NCBI GenBank assembly: GCA_023666975.1
Contig: JAMPAW010000154.1
Coordinates: 1-7,908, forward strand
Length of the DNA: 7,908 nucleotides
Reading direction: 5' to 3'
Source of the DNA: Clostridium sp.
GTDB taxonomy: Bacteria; Bacillota_A; Clostridia; Lachnospirales; Lachnospiraceae
Positions 1-6,450 of this stretch are shown here, one piece after another. Each line of letters starts with the position of its first letter. Position 1 is the stretch's first letter. Under the pieces are notes generated by a model. The model was not told the DNA's origin and did not search any database. It worked only from the letters and a program-made list of their open reading frames with translations. The translations under genes were made by a program, and so were the position numbers.

Positions 1-1
1 A

Positions 2-79
2 GAAAGAATCCGGAAATATGGATTTGCTTTTCGTGGGAAAGAGGTGTTGATCGGTGATGGATCGCCGGAAATAAGCTAA
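2..79 (+). CDS. C-terminal end of an upstream gene (partial)
   Basis: Frame 2 is open from the window edge to the TAA at 77-79 and gives 25 residues, RIRKYGFAFRGKEVLIGDG in the middle and ending PEIS. The composition (charged and aromatic residues, few Asn/Ile/Lys-only runs) looks like real protein rather than spacer, and the other two forward frames are less protein-like. The start lies outside the window, so no family can be named. There is no clear terminator directly after the stop. It could still be a chance open frame because it is so short. Confidence 0.4.
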   Translation, partial: ERIRKYGFAFRGKEVLIGDGSPEIS

Positions 80-238
80 ATGACATTGGATATATAATGG
101 GCTTGAAAAGTATGATAGCATACAATGTATATCTACTAACTTTGGCTGTTTTATGGCAGATGCAGTAAAGTGAGGGTATGGCAGAAGGGCAGAAACAGGG
201 ATATGAGGAGAAATGTAGTGGATAAAAATGAATCAAAA

Positions 239-286
239 GTCGAAAAAGAATCGAATACAAATAGTTTTCGACCTGCAAGTTGAAAA
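239..286. repeat. Overlapping inverted repeats upstream of the ATPase promoter
   Basis: GTCGAAAA at 239-246 is the exact reverse complement of TTTTCGAC at 265-272. The latter also pairs with GTTGAAAA at 279-286 (one G-U), with loop CTGCAA. The middle copy can therefore pair with either neighbour, giving two mutually exclusive hairpins. The last copy ends three bases before the -35 box at 290. Two readings are possible: an operator array for a dimeric regulator, or a weak fold-back structure at the end of the upstream transcript. The stems are AT-rich and no good T-tract follows, so a terminator is less likely. Confidence 0.45.
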
Positions 287-289
287 TTA

Positions 290-317
290 TTGACAAATAC
301 AAAGTTACCGATATAAT
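290..317 (+). promoter_or_regulatory. Sigma-A type promoter of the AAA ATPase gene
   Basis: TTGACA (290-295) and TATAAT (312-317) both match consensus fully and are separated by 16 bases. Transcription would begin near 324, giving a leader of about 20 bases with AGGAGG at 333-338, six bases before the ATG at 345. This is the strongest promoter by inspection in the window. Confidence 0.85.
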
Positions 318-344
318 GGAAGATAAGAAAGCAGGAGGTGCTAT

Positions 345-1571
345 ATGAATACACTGATTAATCGTCCGTTATATTTGGAACAACTGATTCAAAATAGAGA
401 TGTCAATTTGGTTAAGATTGTAACCGGTATCCGCAGATGTGGAAAGTCCTCCATTCTTGATTTATTTCATCAGTATCTGGTTAATGATGGCATATCGGAA
501 GACAACATTATTCACATGAATTTGGAATCCTTGAAATATCGGACACTGACAGATTATCTGTCCTTTTATGATTATGTCAGTGAACGTATCGCAAAGGAGA
601 AAAGAACCTATCTGATCTTTGACGAATTGCAGGCGGTGGAACACTGGGAAAAAGCGGTTGAGTCTTTTCGTTTGGATTTCGATGTGGATATCTATATAAC
701 AGGCTCCAATGCCTGCCTTCTCTCGACAGAGTTTTCGACGATTTTATCAGGAAGATATATTGAAATAAAGGTATTGCCATTATCGTTTAAAGAATTTTTG
801 GATTTTTATACGTTTGATGCAAATGTGACCGTGGAGGAAAAATTTCAAAAGTATCTGCAGCTTGGCGGAATGCCGATCCTAAGGGAATATCAGTTTAATG
901 AGGTGCGGAGTAATCAGGCCTTAGAAGGGATATACTCTACTGTTGTACTGCGCGATATTTTGCAGCGTAATGATTCGGCAGACCAGAATATGCTGCAAAA
1001 GATAGTGATGTTTTTGTGTTCCAATATAGGCAGCATTACTTCTCCGAACAGTATAGGAAATGTATTGGCAGATGAAGGGGATATTCGGAAGAAAGGAAAA
1101 AATGTAGCCGGGAAAACAGTAGATAAATATATCGCTATGCTGCGCAGTGCTTTTGTGTTTTATTCGGTACGCAGGTATGATGTGAAAGGGAAACAATTGT
1201 TAAAAACCCTCGGGAAAAATTATATTATCGATATGGGATTTCGCAATATGCTTCTTGGATACCGTGATGGGGACAGGGGGCATATTCTGGAAAACATTGT
1301 ATTTTTGGAGCTGCTTAGGAGAGACTATCGTGTGTATATCGGTAAAGTGGGGGATACGGAGGTTGACTTTGTGGCGGAGAAACCAGATGATAAAATATAT
1401 ATACAGGTAACAGAAAGTATGCAGTCCGAAGAGACGAGGGAGAGAGAACTTCGTTCGCTTAGAATGATACCGGATAATTATGAAAAAATAATTTTATCCA
1501 TGGACAGAAATTATATCAAATCTTATGAGGGGATTAAATCGCTGTATTTGATTGACTGGCTGCTTCAGTAG
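345..1571 (+). CDS. AAA-family ATPase with DUF4143 C-terminal domain
   Basis: The product is 408 residues, the usual size of this large bacterial and archaeal family of uncertain role. Seen in the sequence: a Walker A loop GIRRCGKS at 28-35, a Walker B strand ending FDE at 92-94, a sensor-like ITGSN at 118-122, and SGR at 135-137, which may supply an arginine for ATP hydrolysis. The DUF4143 part begins near residue 195. It carries HILEN at 313-317, GDTEVDF at 336-342 and YIQVTES at 352-358. In this family these mark a PD-(D/E)XK-like nuclease fold; here, as commonly, the lysine site is replaced (QVT), so catalysis is doubtful. No membrane segment or signal peptide is seen. The start is fixed by AGGAGG six bases upstream. 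It has its own promoter and terminators, so it is a single-gene unit. Members often sit in accessory regions and vary between strains; whether this one is involved in defence is unknown. Confidence 0.9.
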   Translation: MNTLINRPLYLEQLIQNRDVNLVKIVTGIRRCGKSSILDLFHQYLVNDGISEDNIIHMNLESLKYRTLTDYLSFYDYVSERIAKEKRTYLIFDELQAVEHWEKAVESFRLDFDVDIYITGSNACLLSTEFSTILSGRYIEIKVLPLSFKEFLDFYTFDANVTVEEKFQKYLQLGGMPILREYQFNEVRSNQALEGIYSTVVLRDILQRNDSADQNMLQKIVMFLCSNIGSITSPNSIGNVLADEGDIRKKGKNVAGKTVDKYIAMLRSAFVFYSVRRYDVKGKQLLKTLGKNYIIDMGFRNMLLGYRDGDRGHILENIVFLELLRRDYRVYIGKVGDTEVDFVAEKPDDKIYIQVTESMQSEETRERELRSLRMIPDNYEKIILSMDRNYIKSYEGIKSLYLIDWLLQ

Positions 1572-1640
1572 CAATAAGATTTTATATAAAAATGGAGATA
1601 ATCAGGTGGATATCACAAACACTCAGCTTGGAGTGATTTA

Positions 1641-1669
1641 TCCCAATGGATGTTTTGGGAGTTTTGCTT
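1641..1669 (+). terminator. Weak hairpin after the ATPase gene
   Basis: TCCCAA (1641-1646) pairs perfectly with TTGGGA (1655-1660) across an eight-base loop and is followed by GTTTTGCTT. The six-base stem and broken T-run make this at best a weak intrinsic terminator; the stronger hairpin just downstream probably does most of the work. Confidence 0.4.
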
Positions 1670-1678
1670 TATCTGGTA

Positions 1679-1710
1679 AAAAGGGAGAGTCAAATGTGGC
1701 TCTCCTTTTT
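1679..1710 (+). terminator. Strong intrinsic terminator after the ATPase gene
   Basis: The arms AAAAGGGAGAGTCA (1679-1692) and TGGCTCTCCTTTT (from 1697) form a 14-pair stem with two G-U pairs around the loop AATG, and the stem ends in five T. The A-run on the left arm means it could also work for transcripts coming from the right. It separates the ATPase unit from the repressor-protease operon. Its right end (1705-1710) is shared with a second possible hairpin at 1705-1726. Confidence 0.85.
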
Positions 1711-1751
1711 GGCGTGTGCCAAAGAGTTGGGGGTTTTATTGTAAAAAAATA

Positions 1752-1780
1752 TTGCTCTCAAATAAATTATGTGATATCAT
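1752..1780 (+). promoter_or_regulatory. Extended -10 promoter of the repressor-protease operon
   Basis: A -35-like TTGCTC (1752-1757) lies 17 bases before TATCAT (1775-1780). TG at 1772-1773 makes an extended -10 element, which would offset the poor -35 box. Transcription would begin near 1787, inside the palindrome at 1783-1803, as expected for a promoter shut off by its own repressor. Confidence 0.65.
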
Positions 1781-1782
1781 AC

Positions 1783-1803
1783 TGGTAACAAAGGAGGTTA
1801 CCA
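1783..1803. promoter_or_regulatory. Palindrome over the start site and Shine-Dalgarno: candidate operator
   Basis: TGGTAAC (1783-1789) and GTTACCA (1797-1803) are perfect inverted copies with a seven-base spacer, AAAGGAG. The spacer and first base of the right arm form the Shine-Dalgarno sequence AAGGAGG (1791-1797), 14 bases before the ATG at 1812, a rather long spacing. BlaI-family repressors bind dyads in their own promoters, so self-repression is the simplest reading. The classic BlaI/MecI/CopY core TACA-N2-TGTA is not present here. As RNA, the same arms would form a hairpin with the ribosome site in its loop, so translational control is an alternative. Confidence 0.6.
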
Positions 1804-1811
1804 AATTTGCT

Positions 1812-2195
1812 ATGTATACATTAACAGAATCAGAAGAATTAATTATGAATTTATTATGGGAAAGAAAAAGCCTGTCCATCATGCAAATCGTCAATGCTTT
1901 GGATGAAGAAAAACATTGGTCCAAGCATGCGGTTATTTCTTTCCTGAAGAGAATGGAACAAAAGGGCATGGTTTCCTATACCGTTAAGGGGCGTACAAGA
2001 TATTATTTTCCAGTTGTAAAACGGGATGAATTGATTAGACAGGAAACCAAAGGCGTGCTGGATAGATTTTTTGAAGGGAAATGGGGGGCAATGGTGTCCC
2101 ATATGATTAAAGAGGACTGTTCACCGGAGGATATTCAGGAATTGTGGGAGCTTTTGCAGGAATTAAAGGAGAGAGAGGATGGAAAACATAGTTAA
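1812..2195 (+). CDS. BlaI/MecI/CopY-family transcriptional repressor
   Basis: The 127-residue product has the length and plan of BlaI/MecI repressors, which bind operator DNA as dimers and are inactivated when a partner M56 protease responds to its signal. The N-terminal winged helix runs from about 4 to 70: the family opening LTESEELIMNLLW at 4-16, the turn and recognition-helix region with WSKHAVISFLKRMEQKGMV at 36-54, and the wing RTRYYFPV at 61-68. Residues 85-120 form the helical dimer part (MVSHMIK, then PEDIQELWELLQELK). The usual threonine-rich recognition helix (KTVKT type) is changed to SKHAVIS, in line with an operator different from TACA-N2-TGTA. The frame is open back to an upstream ATG at 1716, but that start precedes the promoter; ATG 1812, after AAGGAGG, is chosen. 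Its 3' end overlaps the protease gene by 17 bases, which predicts translational coupling. Confidence 0.9.
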   Translation: MYTLTESEELIMNLLWERKSLSIMQIVNALDEEKHWSKHAVISFLKRMEQKGMVSYTVKGRTRYYFPVVKRDELIRQETKGVLDRFFEGKWGAMVSHMIKEDCSPEDIQELWELLQELKEREDGKHS

Positions 2196-4725
2196 TATGG
2201 TGCTCGGTACAACAATATTAATATTGCTGATCTTGCTTGCAAGGTGGCTTTTTTGGAAAAGGTGCAACCCGAATATTTTGTATTTCTTATGGATATTTGT
2301 GGCATTCAGGATACTGCTGCCAATCAATATTCCATTTGTCTGGCATAATACACATCTAAATGAGGAGTTTGTTAGAAATACGCCAATTTATTCATATGTA
2401 ACCCGGGAAAATACGGAGGCAGTGCCGAAAGGGAATGAAGTATCAAATGATAGTATGCTTTCGGATGATGCGGGAGACGATAATAAGCTGGATGCAGATA
2501 TCGGGCAAAGTACTGATAAGAGAAAAGCACCAAAGCTGAAGGCATCATTACCGGCAAAGACAATATTCATAATCATATGGTGCATAGGCAGCATGATACT
2601 GACATTCTATTTTGTGCTTGTCAATTTTTATACATTTCATCATATAAAGAAACGGAAAGTAGGGGAATTAAATCATAAAATTGAAATATATGAGGTGGCA
2701 GGCCATAATTGCCTTGTTGGTATTTTTCACCCCCAAATATTTATTGCTCCCCAGATTCTGAAAAACCCATTATATAAGCAGTATGTGCTGCTGCATGAAA
2801 TGGAGCATTATAAAATAAAAGATAATTTCTGGCTGTTGATAAGAACGTTATGTTTAATTGTCCAATGGTTTAATCCGCTTGTATGGATTGCTTACTTTAA
2901 GGCACAGGAGGATTGTGAACTGGCATGTGATTATAGGGTTTTGTCTTGTTTAAACGGTTCTGAAAAGGAATCCTATGCGGAAACATTGTTGTATATATTG
3001 GAACTGGATCAAAAAAAGGTCTATTTTGCCACATCTGTTGTGAAAAGGAATAAATCGATGAAGAAGAGAATGAAATGCATTTTTGAAAAAAGAAAGACAA
3101 AATTATTTTTAATATTATTATTTTTCATGGGAATGGCGACCGCAACCTCTTTTGTAAAAGTGAAAATTCATGGAGAAGAGACGGATAATACTACGGTTGA
3201 GGGGAGTCTGCCGGATAAAAAAGCGGCTGCCAGAGAGGATGATGCGGAAAATGCAGAGCAGACAGATATCGTATTTGTTGAAAATATGAAGGATATTGCA
3301 GGAGGCAAGGATTTAAACAATGCTGGTTGCTATACTACCGATATTACCAGAGGCGGCAATCATTTTTGGATTGATGAGAATCAAACATTATGGGGGACTG
3401 GAAGTAGCGAATATGGACAGTTGGGGGAACTTAAGGAAGATGTTAGTATTGTCACGGAACCTCAGAAAATTGCTGATAATGTAAAACATGTTGATTTTTC
3501 AGGAGAATATTTTGTGATTTTTCTAACCGAAGATAATAAGCTGTATGGCTTAGGCGGAAATCCGGCAGGCGTATTACGGGAATCCGGTAAAGATAATTTT
3601 AATAGTGCATACATGAATGTGGTTACAGAGCCGGTTCTGATTATGGAGCATGTTGCTTTTGCAAAATGTGGGTATTCTACCATAATCGCTTTGTCCGAGG
3701 ATGGGGATGTCTATGTCATGGGGAATAACGGATATTCCGCCTTTTCTAATGAGCAATATTATACTCCGAAAAAAGTAATGGAAGATGCAAGGTATGTGAC
3801 TTCTTACTTCCATACTTATGCAGTAATTTGTAATGATAATAGTTTGTGGACTTGGGGGGATAACCGTTTAGGGCAATGTGGCATAGGTTCGTTTTCTGCA
3901 AATGTGGAATCACCGCAAAAGGTAATGGATGATGTGGACTGTGCATGGATGGGAAAGGTAGCATTTAATGGTGGAAATGCAATCACGGAACAGGACAATT
4001 TAGTCGTATTAAAAAAGGATGGTAATTATTATGGATGCGGTGAAGGGATTGGCACCAACTTGATATATAGGACGGATGATTTTGATGAGGCACATTTGGA
4101 TGATATGGTAAAGGTGGAAGCATCCGGTGATTTTCAGATGATAACATTACAGGAAGTGGAAAATGTATCACTTAATTCGTGGGCTCAAAAGACCAAACTG
4201 GTAACAGAGGATATGGAATTACGGGAATTAACGGAAGAAGAATTGGAGAGGATAACTAAGCTGCAACAAGACTTATTAAAAGGATTATCAGATGAGGAAA
4301 TTACGGAGATAAAAGAGAAATTGGCAGGAGTACATGGTGGGTTGGAAGGAGATATTGTATATTACGATTTTGGAACATTGACCGATCTGGATTCCCTAAG
4401 ATGGGAATGGTTTAATGATACAATCCCTGAAGATAATGTTGACAACGGACATTGGGGACCGGAAGTAATACAGGATTTAGAAGAGGTTAAAGCCAAATTG
4501 TCAGATGACAAAGTGATAAACTTGATAACAGAGGCACAGGATGAAATCCAGAAAATCATGAATGAGCATAGTAATGAACATGTTATGAAAGCACATATGA
4601 TTTTACATGATGTGGACTATTGGCTTTTTCGTTATCCTGTGGCAGATTTAAAAGTAGCTCCGGCTGATTGGAATGGAATATATATCTATTATGGGGAATT
4701 AGATGGACTATTAGAGGAGGAGTGA
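2179..4725 (+). CDS. BlaR1-type M56 membrane metalloprotease with RCC1-like sensor domain
   Basis: At 848 residues this is much longer than BlaR1/MecR1 (about 600). The membrane part has hydrophobic segments near 8-24, 33-53, 128-150 and 309-325. Between the third and fourth lies the zinc site HEMEH at 206-210, followed by EDCELACD at 244-251, the family motif carrying the third metal-binding glutamate, E247 most likely. A further hydrophobic stretch at 218-240 is typical of M56. In BlaR1 the zinc site faces the cytoplasm and the part after the last segment is outside; the same is inferred here. That outer part holds about five RCC1-like repeats of about 50 residues (starts near 386, 436, 493, 538, 587), with cores such as LWGTGSSEYGQLG at 404-416 and LWTWGDNRLGQCG at 556-568 and linkers of the type PQKIADNV or PKKVMEDA. 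A charged helical tail covers 660-848. No penicillin-binding fold or KTG triad is seen. GGAG lies seven bases before the ATG. The partner is the repressor directly upstream. Confidence 0.88.
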   Translation: MENIVNMVLGTTILILLILLARWLFWKRCNPNILYFLWIFVAFRILLPINIPFVWHNTHLNEEFVRNTPIYSYVTRENTEAVPKGNEVSNDSMLSDDAGDDNKLDADIGQSTDKRKAPKLKASLPAKTIFIIIWCIGSMILTFYFVLVNFYTFHHIKKRKVGELNHKIEIYEVAGHNCLVGIFHPQIFIAPQILKNPLYKQYVLLHEMEHYKIKDNFWLLIRTLCLIVQWFNPLVWIAYFKAQEDCELACDYRVLSCLNGSEKESYAETLLYILELDQKKVYFATSVVKRNKSMKKRMKCIFEKRKTKLFLILLFFMGMATATSFVKVKIHGEETDNTTVEGSLPDKKAAAREDDAENAEQTDIVFVENMKDIAGGKDLNNAGCYTTDITRGGNHFWIDENQTLWGTGSSEYGQLGELKEDVSIVTEPQKIADNVKHVDFSGEYFVIFLTEDNKLYGLGGNPAGVLRESGKDNFNSAYMNVVTEPVLIMEHVAFAKCGYSTIIALSEDGDVYVMGNNGYSAFSNEQYYTPKKVMEDARYVTSYFHTYAVICNDNSLWTWGDNRLGQCGIGSFSANVESPQKVMDDVDCAWMGKVAFNGGNAITEQDNLVVLKKDGNYYGCGEGIGTNLIYRTDDFDEAHLDDMVKVEASGDFQMITLQEVENVSLNSWAQKTKLVTEDMELRELTEEELERITKLQQDLLKGLSDEEITEIKEKLAGVHGGLEGDIVYYDFGTLTDLDSLRWEWFNDTIPEDNVDNGHWGPEVIQDLEEVKAKLSDDKVINLITEAQDEIQKIMNEHSNEHVMKAHMILHDVDYWLFRYPVADLKVAPADWNGIYIYYGELDGLLEEE

Positions 4726-4777
4726 TTTTTGGCTGGCACGGTTCTTTTTCTTGATGATTGTGATTATCATTTCATAT

Positions 4778-4818
4778 AACCCTTGCAGGTTCCGGGGTGG
4801 GCTTGTGGGGGTTCTTTT
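4778..4818 (+). terminator. G-U rich terminator after the protease gene
   Basis: AACCCTTGCAGGTTC (4778-4792) can pair over its whole length with GGGCTTGTGGGGGTT (4799-4813), leaving a six-base loop. Several of the 15 pairs are G-U, so the hairpin is much stronger in the + transcript than on the other strand. CTTTT follows. It ends the repressor-protease operon, and its T-run merges into the -35 box of the next promoter. Confidence 0.7.
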
Positions 4819-4845
4819 GACAAAATTTAAGTTATAGTGGATAAT
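4817..4845 (+). promoter_or_regulatory. Promoter P1 of the hsd operon
   Basis: TTGACA (4817-4822), 17-base spacer, GATAAT (4840-4845): one mismatch to consensus in total. The -35 box shares its first two T with the T-run of the preceding terminator, so the two units are packed back to back. Transcription would begin near 4852. Confidence 0.8.
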
Positions 4846-4866
4846 TTTGGTAAGGCTTGTTATAAT
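4838..4866 (+). promoter_or_regulatory. Promoter P2 of the hsd operon (overlaps P1)
   Basis: A perfect TATAAT (4861-4866) with TG at 4858-4859 gives an extended -10 element. TGGATA (4838-4843), 17 bases upstream, matches TTGACA at four of six positions. This -35 overlaps the -10 of P1, so polymerase could not occupy both at once; use of the two may be exclusive. Start would be near 4873, leaving a leader of about 50 bases. Confidence 0.6.
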
Positions 4867-4907
4867 GAGATAGATATAAATTGTGATATGATTGGAATAA
4901 GGCAAAT

Positions 4908-4928
4908 AAAGGACGGTGTATGAAATGG
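4908..4928 (+). promoter_or_regulatory. Ribosome site that sets the hsdM start
   Basis: AAAGGA at 4908-4913 lies 11 bases before ATG 4925 and only two bases before the in-frame GTG at 4916. The GTG is too close to be used from this site, so ATG 4925 is preferred. Confidence 0.6.
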
Positions 4929-6433
4929 CAGAAAAGAATAATGCCAATATTGGATTTGAAAAACAGATATGGGATGCGGCTTGTGTATTATGGGGGCATA
5001 TTCCGGCTGCTGAGTATAGAAAAGTTATAATTGGACTGATATTTCTTCGTTATATTTCAAGTGCATTTGATAGACGTTATCAGGAATTAGTGGAGGAGGG
5101 CGAAGGTTTTGAGGACGACAGGGATGCATATGCAATGGAGAATGTATTCTTTGTACCCGAAGAGGCTAGATGGGATACTATATCATTAGCAGCGCATACG
5201 CCGGAAATTGGAACAGTCATAGATAATGCTATGAGAGCAATTGAGGCAGAAAATAAGACACTTAAGAATGTGTTGCCTAAAAATTATGCAAGTCCAGACC
5301 TTGATAAAAGAGTATTAGGTGATGTTGTAGATATTTTTACCAATAGCATGGATATGGACGATACGGAGGAGAGCAAAGATTTACTTGGAAGAACTTATGA
5401 ATACTGTATCGCTCAATTTGCCGCACATGAGGGAGTTAAGGGGGGAGAATTTTACACACCTTCCAGTATTGTAAAAACAATAGTTGCAATATTAAAGCCA
5501 TTTAGTAATTGTAGGGTATATGATCCATGCTGTGGTTCTGGTGGTATGTTTGTTCAAAGTTCAAAATTTATCCATGAACATAGTGGCAGAAGAGGGACTA
5601 TTGCTGTTTATGGTCAGGAATCAAATGCAGATACATGGAAAATGGCAAAGATGAATATGGCAATTCGTGGTATTGATGCTGACTTTGGACCATATCATGC
5701 GGACACATTTTTTAATGATTTACACCCAGCATTAAAAGCAGATTTTGTAATGGCGAACCCTCCGTTTAATCTTTCAAGCTGGGGACAGGATAAATTGAGG
5801 GATGATGTGCGTTGGAAATATGGAATACCACCGGCAGGAAATGCTAACTTTGCATGGATTCAGCATATGATTCACCATCTTGCTCCAAATGGGAAAATTG
5901 GATTGGTATTGGCAAATGGAGCGCTTTCTACACAATCGTCTGGTGAAGGAGAAATCCGGAAAAACATTATTGAGGCAGATTTGATTGAGGGTATTGTTGC
6001 ATTACCGACACAGTTGTTTTATAGTGTTACTATTCCTGTTACGCTTTGGTTTATTAGTAAGAATAAGCAACAGAAAGGAAAAACTTTATTTATTGATGCC
6101 CGTAAAATGGGTTATATGGTAGACCGTAAGCACAGGGATTTTACTGATGAGGATATTTCAAAGATAGCAGATACTTTCACAATGTTTCAAGAAGGAAAGT
6201 TAGAAGGTGTAAAGGGTTTTTGTGCGGTTTCAACTTTGGGGGATATTGCAAAACAGGATTACATTCTTACACCAGGAAGATACGTTGGCGTTGAGGAACC
6301 GGAAAATGATGGGGAGCCATTTGAAGAAAAAATGAAGAGACTGACTTCAGAACTTTCCGGGATGTTTGCTAAGTCACATGAATTGGAGGAAAAGATAAGG
6401 GAAAATCTCTCAAAAATAGGGTATAATATCTAA
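4925..6433 (+). CDS. hsdM: Type I restriction-modification DNA methyltransferase subunit
   Basis: HsdM transfers a methyl group from S-adenosylmethionine to N6 of adenine, within an M2S1 enzyme guided by HsdS; with HsdR the complex restricts unmodified DNA. The product is 502 residues, a normal full length. Residues from about 8 to 130 are the helical HsdM N-terminal domain (FEKQIWDAACVLWG near 11-24). The N6-methylase domain follows: GEFYTPS at 174-180, the cofactor loop DPCCGSGG at 200-207, GQES at 230-233, and the catalytic NPPF at 278-281 followed by NLSSWG. The C-terminal part has YILTPGRYVG at 446-455 and a closing charged coiled helix at 460-495 that in the family meets HsdS. All catalytic motifs are intact. 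It leads the operon, with the PIN gene 17 bases downstream. Confidence 0.95.
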   Translation: MAEKNNANIGFEKQIWDAACVLWGHIPAAEYRKVIIGLIFLRYISSAFDRRYQELVEEGEGFEDDRDAYAMENVFFVPEEARWDTISLAAHTPEIGTVIDNAMRAIEAENKTLKNVLPKNYASPDLDKRVLGDVVDIFTNSMDMDDTEESKDLLGRTYEYCIAQFAAHEGVKGGEFYTPSSIVKTIVAILKPFSNCRVYDPCCGSGGMFVQSSKFIHEHSGRRGTIAVYGQESNADTWKMAKMNMAIRGIDADFGPYHADTFFNDLHPALKADFVMANPPFNLSSWGQDKLRDDVRWKYGIPPAGNANFAWIQHMIHHLAPNGKIGLVLANGALSTQSSGEGEIRKNIIEADLIEGIVALPTQLFYSVTIPVTLWFISKNKQQKGKTLFIDARKMGYMVDRKHRDFTDEDISKIADTFTMFQEGKLEGVKGFCAVSTLGDIAKQDYILTPGRYVGVEEPENDGEPFEEKMKRLTSELSGMFAKSHELEEKIRENLSKIGYNI

Positions 6434-6450
6434 AGGAAGAATGATATACA

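Noticed and set aside
97..168. Small forward frame (23 codons) starting MGLKSMIAYN
   Set aside because: No Shine-Dalgarno sequence before the ATG and no recognisable features; probably chance.
178..285. Short forward frames starting MAEGQKQG and MRRNVVDK
   Set aside because: 15 and 26 codons, weak ribosome sites at best, and the second runs through the inverted repeats; might be gene remnants but cannot be supported.
304..309. GTTACC half-site between -35 and -10 of the ATPase promoter, matching an arm of the palindrome at 1783-1803
   Set aside because: No inverted partner at the right spacing; a single six-base match is expected by chance.
151..354. Reverse-strand open frame of 67 codons across the ATPase promoter
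   Set aside because: Low-complexity Phe/Ser/Leu-rich product, no ribosome site, and it overlaps a consensus promoter and the start of the ATPase gene.
1552..1788. Forward frame of 78 codons after the ATPase
   Set aside because: It runs through two hairpin terminators and the next promoter; no ribosome site and no protein-like pattern.
3910..3924. Ser-x-x-Lys (SPQK, residues 578-581 of the protease) as a penicillin-binding active site
   Set aside because: It lies in the linker of an RCC1-like repeat, and the matching SxN and KTG motifs are missing.
4711..4947. Reverse-strand frame of 78 codons between the protease and hsdM
   Set aside because: Shadow frame over a terminator and two promoters, with low-complexity content and no ribosome site.
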